Of a stretch of DNA of 17,819 nt, positions 16,400-17,819 are shown piece by piece (position 1 is the first letter of the stretch; each line of letters begins with the position of its first letter). The notes under the pieces are model-generated. The model saw only the letters and a program-made list of their open reading frames with translations, was not told the origin of the DNA and did not search any database. Position numbers and translations under genes: made by a program. The DNA lies in NCBI GenBank assembly GCA_026785765.1, contig JAJAZK010000624.1:1-17819 (forward strand), written 5' to 3'. Source of the DNA: Rhodoferax sp. GTDB lineage: Bacteria; Pseudomonadota; Gammaproteobacteria; Burkholderiales; Burkholderiaceae_C.

Positions 16400-17001
16400 G
16401 ATGGCCAGACGCGCATTGCGTTCTCTGCGGAAAGTTGCAGGTAGTGATAGGGTCCGGGCTGGCTCGCCTCGCGGCAGGCGGTGCCCGGCGGTGGCTCACA
16501 CTGGGTCGGTCGCGCTTCGCGTCGACTGCCCTGCGGTGCTCGCCCAGGGGGTGCGTCGCGCAACTCGCTTCGCGAACTGCGTTCGCTGCGCTCGGACAAG
16601 CACGACGGGTCAGATTACGAAGCGCGCTGCGCGCGCCCACCCCGGGGCTGTGCTCCTCGGCGACCCAGAGATCGCCCCCGCCGGGCACCGCCTGCCGCGG
16701 GCCCATGTTGTTTGTTGTCGCACCGAATACCAATGGCTCCCCTGCAAAGGCGCGTGGGCACTGGGTGCAGCGCGCCTCTGGTGCGCCGAGAAGCGCAAGG
16801 CTTGCGGCCTCGCGCGCAGCGCGACTCGTAAACATTCTCGTCGCGCTTGTCCGAACGTAGTGCGCGCAGCGCACGGTGTGAGTTGCGCGACGGGCCGCAA
16901 GATCGAGCATCGCAGGGCAGTCGGGCGCAGCACCGACCGCTCCAGTGAAGCGCTGCGCCCAGTGCACACGCGCCTTGGCCGCGACCAACGTTCCAGTCAG
17001 A
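16400..17001. repeat. Repeat-rich spacer between the two ATPase genes: mosaic of overlapping inverted repeats
   Basis: This 602-bp, very GC-rich stretch has no credible gene. It is built from at least three inverted-repeat pairs. Arms 16524-16670 and 16776-16922 align without a gap for 147 bp at about 72 percent identity by hand count. Arms 16470-16508 and 16661-16699 match at about 34 of 39, including 22 perfect bases. Arms 16747-16785 and 16938-16976 match at about 33 of 39. Several reading frames stay open across it and give Arg/Ser/Ala-rich nonsense such as SERSERSSRSELRD. From memory, ORF annotations of this kind recur in Comamonadaceae as artefacts of a dispersed repeat. As part of the operon's transcript it could fold into long hairpins. 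Confidence 0.8.
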
Positions 17002-17748
17002 ATGCCTGACATGCCTGACACGCTGATCGATGCCCGCAGCATCAACACCTACTACGGTGCCAGCCACATCCTGCGCGGCGTTGACTTCTCGGTGGCGCGC
17101 AGCGAAACCATCGGCCTGATGGGACGCAACGGGATGGGCAAGAGCACGCTCCTGAAAAGCATCATGGGCCTGGTCCCGCCGCGCTCCGGCAGGGTAACGG
17201 TGATGGGCAAGGACATGACCGGTCGCGCGCCTCACGAAATTGCCACCATGGGCATTGCTTACGTACCTGAAGGCCGCGGCATCTTCGGTAACCTCAGCGT
17301 GGTCGAAAACCTTCAGATGGCCGCACGATCCGGCAGTACAAACGCTGCCCGCGCTCGTGCCAAAGCCGGGCAGGACTGGAACTACGGACGGGTACTCGAC
17401 ACCTTCCCGCGCCTGAAGGAACGGCTGGGCCACGGTGGCCAGCAACTCAGCGGCGGCGAACAGCAGATGCTCACGATCGGCCGCGCATTGATGACCAACC
17501 CCGATGTGCTGATCCTGGACGAAGCCACCGAAGGCCTGGCGCCGCTGATCGCGCGCGAGATCTGGCGCATCTGCGCGCTGATCCGCGAAAGCGGCATCAG
17601 CAGCGTGATCGTCGACAAGAACTGGAAGCATGTGACGAGAATCACCGACCGCAACGTCATCCTGGTCAAGGGCCAGGTGGTGTTTGCCGGCACTTCTACC
17701 GAGTTATTGGCCAAACCGCAGTTGCTGGAACAGTACCTGGGCGTCTGA
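17002..17748 (+). CDS. livF: Branched-chain-type ABC transporter ATPase (LivF family)
   Basis: A 248-residue ATPase forming the heterodimer with LivG. Walker A is GRNGMGKST (41-49), the signature LSGGEQQ starts at residue 149, and Walker B is VLILDEATEG, with the LivF-typical EGLAPLIAREIW after it. The C-terminus LLEQYLGV is the usual LivF ending. The ATG at 17002 (MPDMPDTLIDARSINTYYGA) is chosen because the sequence upstream is repeat DNA; a second ATG at 17011 is equally possible and neither has a clear Shine-Dalgarno. The open frame extends back to 16945 through the repeat, but those residues do not fit the family. Any expression signal of its own would have to lie in the spacer. Confidence 0.91.
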   Translation: MPDMPDTLIDARSINTYYGASHILRGVDFSVARSETIGLMGRNGMGKSTLLKSIMGLVPPRSGRVTVMGKDMTGRAPHEIATMGIAYVPEGRGIFGNLSVVENLQMAARSGSTNAARARAKAGQDWNYGRVLDTFPRLKERLGHGGQQLSGGEQQMLTIGRALMTNPDVLILDEATEGLAPLIAREIWRICALIRESGISSVIVDKNWKHVTRITDRNVILVKGQVVFAGTSTELLAKPQLLEQYLGV

Positions 17749-17819
17749 AATCCCCTGCAGACTGGCAACTATGCGTTGCGCGCCTCACATAGCCGGCATT
17801 CTCCCGGCACGCCCTAGAG

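Noticed and set aside
16400..17001. CRISPR array in the repeat-rich spacer
   Set aside because: The repeats are inverted and diverged, not short direct repeats with regular unique spacers, and no cas gene is nearby.
16359..17048. Minus-strand frames of over 200 codons covering the livG-livF spacer
   Set aside because: They coincide with inverted-repeat DNA and give Ser/Arg/Ala-rich peptides; they are better explained by repeat composition than by coding.
17749..17819. Start or end of another gene at the right edge
   Set aside because: Only about 70 bases remain after the livF stop, with no recognisable frame; a small GCCGG/CCGGC stem near 17793-17809 lacks a T-run.

Overview
The window is GC-rich, tightly packed bacterial DNA. 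It most resembles a beta-proteobacterium of the order Burkholderiales, in or near the Comamonadaceae / Rubrivivax-Leptothrix group. This is inferred from gene families and style: a branched-chain-type (Liv) ABC operon, an ExbB-ExbD-ExbD-TonB cluster, a PEP-CTERM exported protein, an S8 protease with a glycine-rich C-terminal anchor, and two intergenic repeat types I associate from memory with Comamonadaceae genomes. No rRNA, tRNA, CRISPR array, insertion sequence or phage gene was seen.

Layout. (1) 1-3556, minus strand: the N-terminal 418 codons of a propionyl-CoA synthase-type AMP-forming ligase running off the left edge, a small SAM methyltransferase, and a class-V aminotransferase of the 'cysteine desulfurase-like' type that lacks the usual catalytic cysteine. 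(2) 3817-6335, plus strand: exbB, exbD, a second exbD and tonB, an energy-transduction cluster for TonB-dependent outer-membrane transport. It is followed by a TPR-methyltransferase fusion (6471-7601) and a RidA-family protein (7699-8094). (3) 8001-8975, minus strand: an MscS-type mechanosensitive channel whose cytoplasmic domain is scrambled by two compensating frameshifts, the first at an 8-bp tandem duplication. (4) 8976-12004: an upstream region with a 39-bp concentric palindrome, an IHF consensus match and a sigma-54-like -24/-12 element. It precedes a PEP-CTERM protein with a thioester-domain-like Cys/Gln pair, then a secreted subtilisin-family protease with an (Gly)11-hydrophobic-Arg tail. 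(5) 12352-17748: a five-gene Liv-type ABC importer in the order binding protein, permease, permease, ATPase, ATPase. It is interrupted by a 70-bp palindromic repeat between the permeases and by a roughly 600-bp mosaic of overlapping inverted repeats between the two ATPases.

How the parts work together. The ExbB/ExbD/TonB proteins should form one inner-membrane energy-transducing complex. The Liv genes should form one importer, substrate unknown. The PEP-CTERM protein and the protease are neighbours that both carry C-terminal membrane-sorting tails, so they may belong to one cell-surface or matrix programme. The most interesting part is the PEP-CTERM locus: an apparently enhancer-dependent promoter driving a candidate covalent (thioester) surface adhesin. 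The function calls are family-level readings of the translated sequence. No database search was run.
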